NCBI GenBank assembly: GCA_035554115.1 | Contig: DATMIW010000045.1 | Span: forward strand, 75,106 to 139,105 | Length of the DNA: 64,000 bases | Direction: 5' to 3' | Source of the DNA: CAXTSE01 sp035554115 | GTDB lineage: Bacteria; Actinomycetota; Actinomycetes; Actinomycetales; Microbacteriaceae | Shown: positions 42,901 through 49,377 of the stretch, one piece after another | Position numbering within the stretch: the stretch's first letter is position 1 | Layout: every line of letters starts with the position of its first letter | Made by a program: the position numbers and the translations under genes | The notes under the pieces: generated by a model | Told to the model about the DNA's origin: nothing | The model's database searches: none | The model's input: only the letters and a program-made list of their open reading frames with translations

Positions 42901-45330
42901 GGAGTGACAGTCGAACTCGACTGGAGCGGACCGGATGGCGCGCTCGGCGGCGGGGACGATCTGACGCTGTCGACGGTGACCGATGCCTCCGGCGCCTACT
43001 CCTTCATCGGATTGCCGGCCGGGGACTACCGGGCGCGAGTCGTCACGGCGACGCTGCCCGCGGCATCCCTCGGGGCCGTTTCCGACCTGCAGGGCGCGAC
43101 GACTGACGCGAGCGCCGACCTCACGCTCGGAGCTTCGCGCAGCGATGTCGACTTCGGCTTCCGCGGCGACGCCTCAATCGGCACGACGATCTGGCACGAC
43201 CGCAACGGCGACGGGATCGTCTCTGGCGACGAATCCGGCATCCCGGGCGTCACCGTGACCGGACTGTGGGCGGGGCGCGACGGTGCCCTGGGCACCGCCG
43301 ACGACGTGACCCTCACGACAACGACCGACGTGAATGGTGCCTATCTCTTCGAGCACCTGCCCGCGGGCGACTGGCGCATCGTCGTCGATCTGACGACCCT
43401 GCCGTCCGGTCTCGACGACCCGACATCAGAAGAAGACGGTGTGCTCGACGGCATTGATGACTTCACCTTGGGCGCGAGCTCTGCCCACCACACGGCCGAC
43501 TTCGGCTACCGCGGCGCCGGTTCGCTCGGCGACCGGATCTGGCTCGACCGCAACGCCGACGGCGTGCAGGATGCGGGCGAGCCCGGCATCGTGGGGCAGC
43601 CTGTGACGGTCGTATGGGCAGGTCGCGATGGCCTGTTCGACGGTGTTGGCGACGAGACCTGGACGACGACAACGGGCGCGGATGGCGCTTGGGGAGTAGG
43701 CGAGCTGCCGGACGGCGACTTCCGAGTGACGGTCACCGCGGGCATCGCCGCAGCGGCGACCGTGAGCGGCGATCCCGATGCCACGCTCGATGGCACCAGC
43801 ACCGTGTCGCTCACTCCTGTGGCACGCGTCCTGACGACGGCCGACTTCGGCTTCACCGGCGCGAACACGATCGGTGACACCGTCTGGTGGGACGAGAACA
43901 GCGATGGCGTTGTCGACCCGGCCGAGCTCGGACTCCCGGGCGTTACCGTCCAGGCGCGCTGGTTCGGCGTGGATGGCACGCCCGATAACGCCGACGACCT
44001 TGTTTTTACGAGCGTCACGGGCGCCTCCGGAATCTGGGGCATCGCGGGTCTGCCCGACGGCGACTACCGCGTGTCCGTCGTTTCCGGCGTCCCGTCCGGG
44101 CTCACCTCGGTGAGTGATCCGGATGCGGGAACCGCCGACGGCGTCGACCTCCTGTCCCTGCCCACCGCGACGGCAACGCCGACCGTCGAGCTGGGTGAAG
44201 ACTTCGGCTTCGCCGGGTCCGGTGTGATCGGCGATCGCATCTGGATGGACCTCGACGGCGACGGCACCCTCGACGCGGGCGAGCCCGGCATCCCCTCGGT
44301 GGATGTCACGCTTAGCTGGGCGGGAATCGACGGCACGCTCGGCACGGCCGACGATCGCGTGTGGACCACAGCGACCGACGCGACGGGCACGTACGGGTTC
44401 ACGGGCCTCCCGGCCGGTGTGTTCCGCGTCGACCTGGGACCGCTGCAGGCGGACCTGTTCCCGACAGCAGATCCGGATGGGGGAGCCGCCGACAGCGCTC
44501 AGCTGAGCCTTGCGCCCGGGGAATCGAACCTCGCGCAGGACTTTGGGTATGTGGGCGACCCGTCGATCGGCGACCGGGTCTTCATCGACTTCGACGGCGA
44601 CGGCATTGCCGGGCCTCTTGAGCCGGGTGTCGCCGGCGTCACCCTGACGGTGCGCCTGGCGGGGGCAGACCTGCTTCTCGACACCCCGGACGACGTCGTC
44701 ATCACAACTGTCACCGATGCCGCCGGCGACTGGTTCGTCACGGGCCTGCCCGCTGGACTGACGCGCGTCAGCTATGACCCGTCATTGCTCGATCCCGGTC
44801 TCGTGCCCTGGAGCGACCGCGATGGCGGCGATTTTGCCGAGACGACACTGACGCTGCTCCCGACCGACGCGCTTGACGATGTCGATTTCGGCATCGTGGG
44901 TGACGCGACTCTTACGGGTGAGGTGTTCGACGATGCCAACGCCAATGGCAGCCGTGATGCGGGGGAACAGGGAGTTCCGAACGTTGATCTCGTTATCGAC
45001 TGGGACGGGCCGAGCGGCCACACCTTGCTCACCGTGACGACCGATGCGTCCGGTGCGTGGAACCTAGGACGCCTGCCCACGGGGCCCTATACGACAACAA
45101 TCGTGGCGTCGACGATCCCCGCGGGGTATCGCATTACGACGCGCTCGCTGCAGCTCGACACTCTCGCGGTGGCCGACTCGGGATTCGTCGTGATGGGCAT
45201 TAGCTCGCAGCCACTGGCCTTCACGGGCAGTGAGTTCAGGACACCGTTGCTGGTAGCGCTGGCGTTGCTCTTGGCTGGTCTCGCACTGGTATTCACTGCG
45301 CGCCTGCGGATGCGTCGTAACGCTTCTTGA
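37000..45330 (+). CDS. Giant sortase-anchored surface protein with DUF11-like and SdrD-B-like domains
   Basis: 2,776 residues from TTG 37000, preceded by GGAG at 36990-36993; an upstream ATG at 36883 would add 39 residues before the signal peptide and lacks a good ribosome binding site. Residues 1-35 are a signal peptide. Residues about 35-1475 contain roughly seven DUF11-like beta-sandwich units (for example LTKDVITPSPAVVQAGD and IALNKSVNGVDS). Residues about 1480-2735 hold 11 SdrD-B-like repeats. The C-terminus has the sorting signal LAFTG (residues 2739-2743), a hydrophobic helix and the tail RLRMRRNAS. LAxTG suits class E sortase. Probably a cell-wall adhesin or stalk. A dnaK operator overlaps its stop codon. 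Confidence 0.88.
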   Translation: MSFALRPFAALLAVLALVASTLTLPILFGTTQTATAAGTPDIALTRTVAAQTLYGSNVSVRLTATAPDETPNVDGFNLTFSDVLPVGATIAFSDFPVTQTIAQLDGTTLVVWENVADLLDGATVNLNYSFSYPTITTPGSPSVRYDVGDSFGGTAHAYVSTDPYMVPNPAATPVDGSVWEDVSGSDVATSSTLLVPYRVELTELNSPEDELLRGVHNNVTSYELKVTNNSVAATTGPVADVYLPATLEFLGCGGPTDNSAGSEYSGAPSLGSAAVGLCDSSYDASVVTVDPDGAGSAFGSGVYTRIRWTGIGNLTPSQLVTLRFAAAIPLHANVDTGDPSEALAVANLDNNTGAEAADEAAIVSYATVTADYQGGHPVPTTFVVADSDTVTAEDVRILKSVSNDAINQTQGTTWTLKIDTSEYTESTGAIVVTDTIPDGLDWGSSSVTPDSVVTNGDGTITVVWTLPAMGTQDTAQLTYTTVTRANYRVGGEPVSANDTWLNTVDLSTSTVLRSGPLGDTTRAVEAVIDHSEARQTAGPVSINKLIASPVGGDCSTVTTWLENSAAPFHPGDTVCFRLDVDFPDELDTVESQITDYLPAGFSLVGAPDYSSPLHDLGDGTALNYTIDPSGRTLNWSKGAVDTGTYFSVILTTKISDIASTQTTDVVGNLMKVRYDNTAGETFQLRDLANAELTAPLLTLTKDVITPSPAVVQAGDPILYRITVTNTGGQDASNTEVRDVLPTGWSCADFVSSIPAATSCAGGVVGWTGLTVPALGSVTLDVTATTPVTVAPGDSFTNTAGVRSYEGATNDTPQLYFPANNIDGTVTPNTTRADDTAIVTVAGATVTKTASSVAESGNTSATQATIGEVVTFTVTSTIPAGSTLYGSPAVTDPVNARYAIVGTPSYTLDTDGAGPGAPSAPVDADVAGSSISIPLGLVDGGSATTYVNATGSGDDVFVLTYQARVLDVASNARATNTAIPNTGTLSWQSAAGTARTASASANMSIVEPNLTLTKTSDHDGTGIVQADDIVVYTITAGNSGTRSSMAHEVDVTDTVPAQLIPLKAGDVPANDGDTLIGGGVWNSTTRVITFPQIATIAVNGTSVMTYRAQVTNPILVTGPIVNSVRATTSSLTGAATGERDSTSPNGDTVGDGVTVGDGYIRTANRSLSGPAMTLDKSASPTLRTAGELVTYTLTVGVPAGVFANDVTILDSLPAGVRFHGTPITVSCDQAGGPCSPAIGAQVIGTPTSSDTTIGFFLGDYAEASQARTVTITYEGIVTVPAASGAQVNSARIYSNAVDTLGTPATPPPAGSFTQPGATDTASITVQRPQIALNKSVNGVDSTRAKPGQVLHYTVALTNTGTSPAYDLTITDTPDADLTNYTPVSMPGVTAVDTDPSDATLSWTYAGPLAVGATVTLAYDLTAPAGFTEADEVVGGPELSNTADVPSYFGVPSASRVLPPSSYAEYNDVTADQVDVELDLASIGDRIWHDVDGDGVQDAGEPGLVGVEVTVRYAGADAVFGNGDDEVVITTTNAAGDYLVSNLPGGSYRVTVDTADLPAGMTPSFDLDGTASANQWQGALAQNGAPRNVDFGYTGTGSIGDLVWFDQNVNGARDATEPGLAGRTVTIVWGGPNGSSLATGSDNITYTTTTAADGTYLISRLPAGNYSVTISGMPTGFTSVKDPDVVADGTAVTTLTAGQNRTDQDFGYAGTGSIGDTVWIDRNADGSFDTAGVTPEQGVSGATVVLDWYGIGGTTGDPVVATFTATTDTNGVYGFGNLVPGSYLVRVTGGLPAAASNTHDLDGNKNSQTPVALSDGEVVTDADFGYDGTAALGQLVWWDLDGNGVQDAGEPGLAGVDITALYYGPDDLPGTIDDRTFTTTTVADGTWSIPDVPLGSYRVTVDSSTLPAGFGPSFDADGTGTPHTSVVTITGANLTQNFGYRGSRSLGDLVWLDADADGVQQAGSEPGLGGVTVELDWSGPDGALGGGDDLTLSTVTDASGAYSFIGLPAGDYRARVVTATLPAASLGAVSDLQGATTDASADLTLGASRSDVDFGFRGDASIGTTIWHDRNGDGIVSGDESGIPGVTVTGLWAGRDGALGTADDVTLTTTTDVNGAYLFEHLPAGDWRIVVDLTTLPSGLDDPTSEEDGVLDGIDDFTLGASSAHHTADFGYRGAGSLGDRIWLDRNADGVQDAGEPGIVGQPVTVVWAGRDGLFDGVGDETWTTTTGADGAWGVGELPDGDFRVTVTAGIAAAATVSGDPDATLDGTSTVSLTPVARVLTTADFGFTGANTIGDTVWWDENSDGVVDPAELGLPGVTVQARWFGVDGTPDNADDLVFTSVTGASGIWGIAGLPDGDYRVSVVSGVPSGLTSVSDPDAGTADGVDLLSLPTATATPTVELGEDFGFAGSGVIGDRIWMDLDGDGTLDAGEPGIPSVDVTLSWAGIDGTLGTADDRVWTTATDATGTYGFTGLPAGVFRVDLGPLQADLFPTADPDGGAADSAQLSLAPGESNLAQDFGYVGDPSIGDRVFIDFDGDGIAGPLEPGVAGVTLTVRLAGADLLLDTPDDVVITTVTDAAGDWFVTGLPAGLTRVSYDPSLLDPGLVPWSDRDGGDFAETTLTLLPTDALDDVDFGIVGDATLTGEVFDDANANGSRDAGEQGVPNVDLVIDWDGPSGHTLLTVTTDASGAWNLGRLPTGPYTTTIVASTIPAGYRITTRSLQLDTLAVADSGFVVMGISSQPLAFTGSEFRTPLLVALALLLAGLALVFTARLRMRRNAS
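41437..45200 (+). repeat. Eleven tandem SdrD-B-like domain repeats (coding)
   Basis: Diverged units of about 110-120 residues, each opening with a motif of the form (S/A)(I/L)GDxxWxDxdxDGxxDxxEPG and closing with DFGYxG. Nearly all keep the Asp/Asn-rich loop that binds Ca2+ in staphylococcal SdrD B domains. The last copy (from about 44905) is shortened and grades into the sorting signal. Copies differ at both DNA and protein level, so this is an old array and not a recent tandem amplification. Confidence 0.85.
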
Positions 45331-45408
45331 GTCGGTCAGACTCAAGTTTTTGGCAAAAAACTTGACAGCGCCAAGTCGCGCCATAAACTTGATATGGCCC
45401 GACTCAAG
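45326..45408 (+). promoter_or_regulatory. dnaK promoter with two HspR (HAIR) operators
   Basis: A perfect HAIR element, CTTGAGT-N7-ACTCAAG, lies at 45326-45346. A second, weaker one, CTTGATA-N7-ACTCAAG, lies at 45388-45408. Between them are TTGACA (45362-45367) and TAAACT (45384-45389), spaced 16 bases: a good housekeeping promoter flanked and overlapped by operators. HspR, encoded in this operon, represses it with DnaK as co-repressor in other Actinobacteria. The first operator overlaps the stop codon of the surface-protein gene. Confidence 0.9.
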
Positions 45409-45441
45409 GCGGGCGCAGCCGAATCAAGGAGCACCATACAC

Positions 45442-47301
45442 ATGGCCCGTGCAGTTGGAATCGACCTGGGAACCACCAACTCGGTAGTTGCCGTTCTCGA
45501 GGGTGGGGAACCCACAGTTATCGCGAACGCTGAAGGCTTCCGCACAACCCCGTCGATCGTGGCGTTCACGAAAGATGGCGAAGTTCTGGTGGGTGAGACC
45601 GCCAAGCGTCAGGCCGTCACGAACGTCGATCGCACCATCGCCTCCGTCAAGCGTCATATGGGCACCGACTGGAAGCACGAGATCGACGGCAAGAAGTTCA
45701 CGCCGCAAGAGCTCTCGGCGCGCATCCTCGGCAAGCTCAAGCGCGACGCCGAGCAGTACCTCGGCGAAGACGTGACAGATGCCGTCATCACCGTTCCCGC
45801 TTACTTCAACGACGCCGAGCGTCAGGCCACAAAAGAAGCGGGCGAGATCGCGGGCCTCAATGTGCTGCGCATCATCAACGAGCCGACAGCCGCGGCACTT
45901 GCCTATGGCCTCGACAAGGGCAAAGAAGACGAGCTCATCCTGGTCTTCGACCTCGGTGGCGGTACCTTCGACGTCTCGCTTCTCGAAGTAGGTAAAGACG
46001 ACGACTTCAGCACCATCCAGGTGCGCGCGACGGCCGGTGACAACCGCCTCGGCGGCGACGACTGGGACCAGCGAGTTGTCGAGCACCTCATCAAGAAGTT
46101 CAAAGAGACGACCGGCGTTGACGTGTCGAAAGACAAGATCGCCCTGCAGCGTCTGAAGGAAGCGGCTGAACAGGCCAAGAAAGAGCTCAGCTCGGGGCTC
46201 AGCGCCAGCATCCAGCTGCCCTACCTCTCGCTCACCGAGAACGGCCCGGCCAACCTCGACGAGACTCTCACCCGCGCGCAGTTCGAGCAGATGACGAGCG
46301 ACCTGCTCGATCGCACCAAGAAGCCGTTCCACGATGTGATCAAGGAAGCCGGAGTCAAGGTCAGCGACATTTCTCACGTCGTGCTTGTCGGTGGGTCGAC
46401 TCGTATGCCGGCCGTGGCGGCTCTCGTCACACAGCTCACTGGTGGTCAGGCTCCCAACAAGGGCGTGAACCCGGATGAAGTTGTCGCCGTGGGCGCTGCC
46501 CTCCAGGCTGGAGTGCTGCGCGGCGAGCGCAAGGACGTGCTGCTCATCGACGTCACCCCGCTGAGTCTCGGCATTGAGACCAAGGGCGGCATCATGACCA
46601 AGCTCATCGAGCGCAACACGGCCATTCCGACCAAGCGCAGTGAGACCTTCACCACCGCCGACGACAACCAGCCGTCGGTCGCCATCCAGGTCTTCCAGGG
46701 TGAGCGGGAGTTCACGCGCGACAACAAGCCGCTCGGCACCTTCGAGCTCACGGGTATCGCCCCGGCACCGCGCGGGGTCCCGCAGGTCGAGGTCACCTTC
46801 GACATCGACGCGAACGGTATCGTCCACGTGTCCGCCAAGGACAAGGGCACCGGCAAGGAGCAGTCGATGACGATCACCGGCGGCTCGTCGCTGCCGAAAG
46901 AGGACATCGAGCGCATGGTGCGCGAGGCCGAAGAGCACGCCGCAGAAGACAAGGCGCGTCGCGAAACTGCCGAATTGCGCAACAGCGCCGAGCAGCTCGC
47001 GTACTCGATCGACAAGCTGATCAAGGACAACGACGACAAGCTGCCCGAGGATGTGAAGACCGAGGTTCAGGCCGACGTCGATGCCCTCAAGACGGCACTG
47101 CAGTCGGAAGACGATGCAGCGGTCTCGGCCGCCTTCGAGAAGCTCGGCCAGTCGCAGACCAAGCTCGGTGAAGCGATCTACGCGAGCACCGAGACCGCCT
47201 CGAACGAGGCTCCGGCCGAAGGCGAACCGGCGGCTCAAGGCTCCGATGAGGACATCGTCGATGCCGAACTCGTGGAAGACGACGAGGAGCCCAAGAAGTA
47301 A
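45442..47301 (+). CDS. dnaK: Molecular chaperone DnaK (Hsp70)
   Basis: 619 residues from ATG 45442, with an AAGGAG site upstream; the in-frame start at 45394 lies inside the second HspR operator and is rejected. Canonical Hsp70 signatures are IDLGTTNSVVAV, VFDLGGGTFDVSLL and VVLVGGSTRMPAV, followed by the substrate-binding domain and an acidic tail. It is the first gene of dnaK-grpE-dnaJ-hspR-clpB, with grpE two bases downstream. Confidence 0.98.
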   Translation: MARAVGIDLGTTNSVVAVLEGGEPTVIANAEGFRTTPSIVAFTKDGEVLVGETAKRQAVTNVDRTIASVKRHMGTDWKHEIDGKKFTPQELSARILGKLKRDAEQYLGEDVTDAVITVPAYFNDAERQATKEAGEIAGLNVLRIINEPTAAALAYGLDKGKEDELILVFDLGGGTFDVSLLEVGKDDDFSTIQVRATAGDNRLGGDDWDQRVVEHLIKKFKETTGVDVSKDKIALQRLKEAAEQAKKELSSGLSASIQLPYLSLTENGPANLDETLTRAQFEQMTSDLLDRTKKPFHDVIKEAGVKVSDISHVVLVGGSTRMPAVAALVTQLTGGQAPNKGVNPDEVVAVGAALQAGVLRGERKDVLLIDVTPLSLGIETKGGIMTKLIERNTAIPTKRSETFTTADDNQPSVAIQVFQGEREFTRDNKPLGTFELTGIAPAPRGVPQVEVTFDIDANGIVHVSAKDKGTGKEQSMTITGGSSLPKEDIERMVREAEEHAAEDKARRETAELRNSAEQLAYSIDKLIKDNDDKLPEDVKTEVQADVDALKTALQSEDDAAVSAAFEKLGQSQTKLGEAIYASTETASNEAPAEGEPAAQGSDEDIVDAELVEDDEEPKK

Positions 47302-47303
47302 TC

Positions 47304-47933
47304 ATGGCTGACGCAGATAAGAAGGACGCCGGCGAAGAGCACACCAAAAAGGGCGAGGGCACGGTGCCCGACGTCGAGTCAGCTGAACCGGAGGCCCCCG
47401 AGGTCGACGGTGATGTGGCAGACGTCGAGGGCGTCGAGGATCTGATTGCTGCCGAAGGTCCCGATGTCGAGATCTCTGACGACGATCTCGAGCTGCTGCA
47501 GGAGGCCGAGCGCGATCTGGTCTCCGAATATCGGGAGCGCGCGGCGCGGGCAGAGGCGGAGTTGAAGAACTTCCGCACCCGCGTCGAGCGCGACCGGATG
47601 GCCAACCGCGAAGCGGTCATCGCCGAGGTGATCCGTGCCCTGCTGCCCGCGATCGACGACCTCGATCGGGCCGAGGCGCATGGTGACCTCATAGAGGGCG
47701 GGCCGCTTGCTCTCGTGGCTCAGAAGTTCCGCGGCGGGTTCGAGAAATACGGCCTGAAGGCTGTGGGAGCGAAGGGTGAGCCGTTCGACCCCAAGCTTCA
47801 TGAGGCGCTCGTGCAGGTGTACAGCGCCGAGGTGACGGTGAACACGGTGGCGGATGTCATCGAGCCCGGGTATGCACTCGGCGAGCGCCTCATCCGGCCG
47901 GCCAAAGTCGCCGTCAGCGTTCCGCAGCCGTAG
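47304..47933 (+). CDS. grpE: Nucleotide exchange factor GrpE
   Basis: 209 residues. A long acidic N-terminal tail (about 1-65) precedes a coiled-coil helix (ELLQEAERDLVSEYRERAARA, continuing NFRTRVERDR) and the beta-domain (GEPFDPKLHEALVQVYS). It releases ADP from DnaK. It is tightly linked to dnaK and lies 15 bases before dnaJ. Confidence 0.96.
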   Translation: MADADKKDAGEEHTKKGEGTVPDVESAEPEAPEVDGDVADVEGVEDLIAAEGPDVEISDDDLELLQEAERDLVSEYRERAARAEAELKNFRTRVERDRMANREAVIAEVIRALLPAIDDLDRAEAHGDLIEGGPLALVAQKFRGGFEKYGLKAVGAKGEPFDPKLHEALVQVYSAEVTVNTVADVIEPGYALGERLIRPAKVAVSVPQP

Positions 47934-47948
47934 GGAGGTCGACAGCCG

Positions 47949-48935
47949 ATGGCCAGTCAAGACTGGTTCGACAAGGACTTCTACGCCACCCTTGGCGTCG
48001 CGAAGAATGCGTCGGATGCGGAACTGAAGAAGACGTACCGCAAGCTTGCGCGGCAGTATCACCCCGATTCCAAACCGGGGGACGCGAAGGCCGAGGCGCG
48101 CTTCAAAGAGATCAGCGAGGCGTATTCGGTGCTCTCGGATCCCGAGCTGCGCACCGAATACGACCAGGTGCGGGCGATGGGATCCGGTGCGCGCTTCACG
48201 GCACCCGGTGGCGCAGCTCATGGCGGTGGCTTCGATGACGTGTTCGGCAACATGTTCGGAGGAGCTCGCCGCGGACAGCCGCAGGGTGGCGCCGGTTTTG
48301 AAGACCTCTTGGGCGGCATGTTCGGCTCGGGCCAGTTTGGTGGTGCGAGTGGGGGATACCGCGGCTACGGTGGCCCCACCAAGGGCGCCGACATCGCGGC
48401 CAGCACGACCCTGGACTTCTTGACCGCGATTCGCGGGGAGACCGTGACGCTCACCATGCAGAGCGGTCGCGAGACCAAGGTCAAGATTCCTGCGGGCGTG
48501 GCCGACGGCCAGAAGATCCGGCTCAAGGGCCGGGGGCAGCCGAGCCCTGACGGCGGCGAGCCCGGCGATCTCGTGCTCGCGGTGACTGTGCGTCCGCATC
48601 CCGTGTTCACCCGTGACGGACTCAGCCTGCGAGTGGATGTGCCCGTCACCTTCGTCGAGGCGGCGCTCGGCGCAACGATCGAGGTTCCCACGCTCGACGG
48701 GGACCCCGTGAAACTGCGGGTCGCCCCGGGAACCCCGAGCGGACGAGTGCTCCGGGTCAAGGGTCGTGGCGTCGCCACGGCCAAAGGTACTGGCGACCTC
48801 CTTGCCGAAGTTGTCGTTGCCGTGCCGCGGCATCTGCCCGCCGACGCAGCGACAGCCCTCGAGGCGTTCGCCGCGGCGATGCCCGCCGAGAATCCACGAG
48901 AAGACCTCCTTGCACAAGCGCGGGCTGCATCATGA
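47949..48935 (+). CDS. dnaJ: DnaJ/CbpA-type co-chaperone without zinc fingers
   Basis: 328 residues. The J domain has the HPD motif in RQYHPDSKPGD near residue 37, followed by a Gly/Phe-rich stretch (about 75-140) and two C-terminal beta-barrel domains. The four CxxCxGxG zinc repeats of type I DnaJ are absent, making this a type II (CbpA-like) J protein. It stimulates DnaK ATPase and delivers substrates. Its stop overlaps the hspR start. Confidence 0.94.
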   Translation: MASQDWFDKDFYATLGVAKNASDAELKKTYRKLARQYHPDSKPGDAKAEARFKEISEAYSVLSDPELRTEYDQVRAMGSGARFTAPGGAAHGGGFDDVFGNMFGGARRGQPQGGAGFEDLLGGMFGSGQFGGASGGYRGYGGPTKGADIAASTTLDFLTAIRGETVTLTMQSGRETKVKIPAGVADGQKIRLKGRGQPSPDGGEPGDLVLAVTVRPHPVFTRDGLSLRVDVPVTFVEAALGATIEVPTLDGDPVKLRVAPGTPSGRVLRVKGRGVATAKGTGDLLAEVVVAVPRHLPADAATALEAFAAAMPAENPREDLLAQARAAS

Positions 48936-49354
48936 CCGACGAGTTCTCGCCACTGTTCCCCATCGCCGTGGCCTCGGAGCTGTGCGGGATGCACCCGCAG
49001 ACCCTGCGGCAGTACGACCGACTCGGACTCGTCTCGCCCGGTCGCACGAGCGGGAAGTCGCGGCGCTATTCCATGCGTGACGTCGTGCAATTGCGTGAGA
49101 TCGCCCGACTGAGCGCCGAGGGACTCAACCTCGAGGGGATCCGCCGCATCCTGGACCTCGAAAACCAGGTGGTGGGACTCACCTCGCGTGTGCGCGAGCT
49201 GGAAGCCGCGCTCGCCGACGAATTGCTCACCCGGCCGGGGCGTCGCGTCTTCGCGGCCGGAGCTGAGGGCGACGTTGTGTCGTTGCGGGCTGGGGAGCGG
49301 GCCAAGAAATCCAATCAGGTCGTGGTCTGGCGACCCTTCGGCACGCGAGCCTAG
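48932..49354 (+). CDS. hspR: HspR, MerR-type heat-shock repressor
   Basis: 140 residues with the MerR winged-helix start (LFPIAVASELCGMHPQTLRQYDRLGL), SRRYSMRDVVQLREIARLS and a short coiled coil. It binds HAIR repeats such as those upstream of dnaK, giving autoregulation of the whole operon. Its ATG overlaps the dnaJ stop; clpB begins 24 bases after its stop. Confidence 0.96.
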   Translation: MTDEFSPLFPIAVASELCGMHPQTLRQYDRLGLVSPGRTSGKSRRYSMRDVVQLREIARLSAEGLNLEGIRRILDLENQVVGLTSRVRELEAALADELLTRPGRRVFAAGAEGDVVSLRAGERAKKSNQVVVWRPFGTRA

Positions 49355-49377
49355 ATAGTCATCGAGAGGAACACGAA

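Noticed and set aside
41437..45200. Possible CRISPR or DNA-level tandem repeat array
   Set aside because: The periodicity is at protein level (about 115 residues) with diverged DNA and no identical direct repeats; it is coding sequence.
45424..47238. 604-codon open frame antisense to dnaK
   Set aside because: Same GC effect; dnaK on the plus strand is unambiguous and there is no ribosome binding site or homology for the antisense product.
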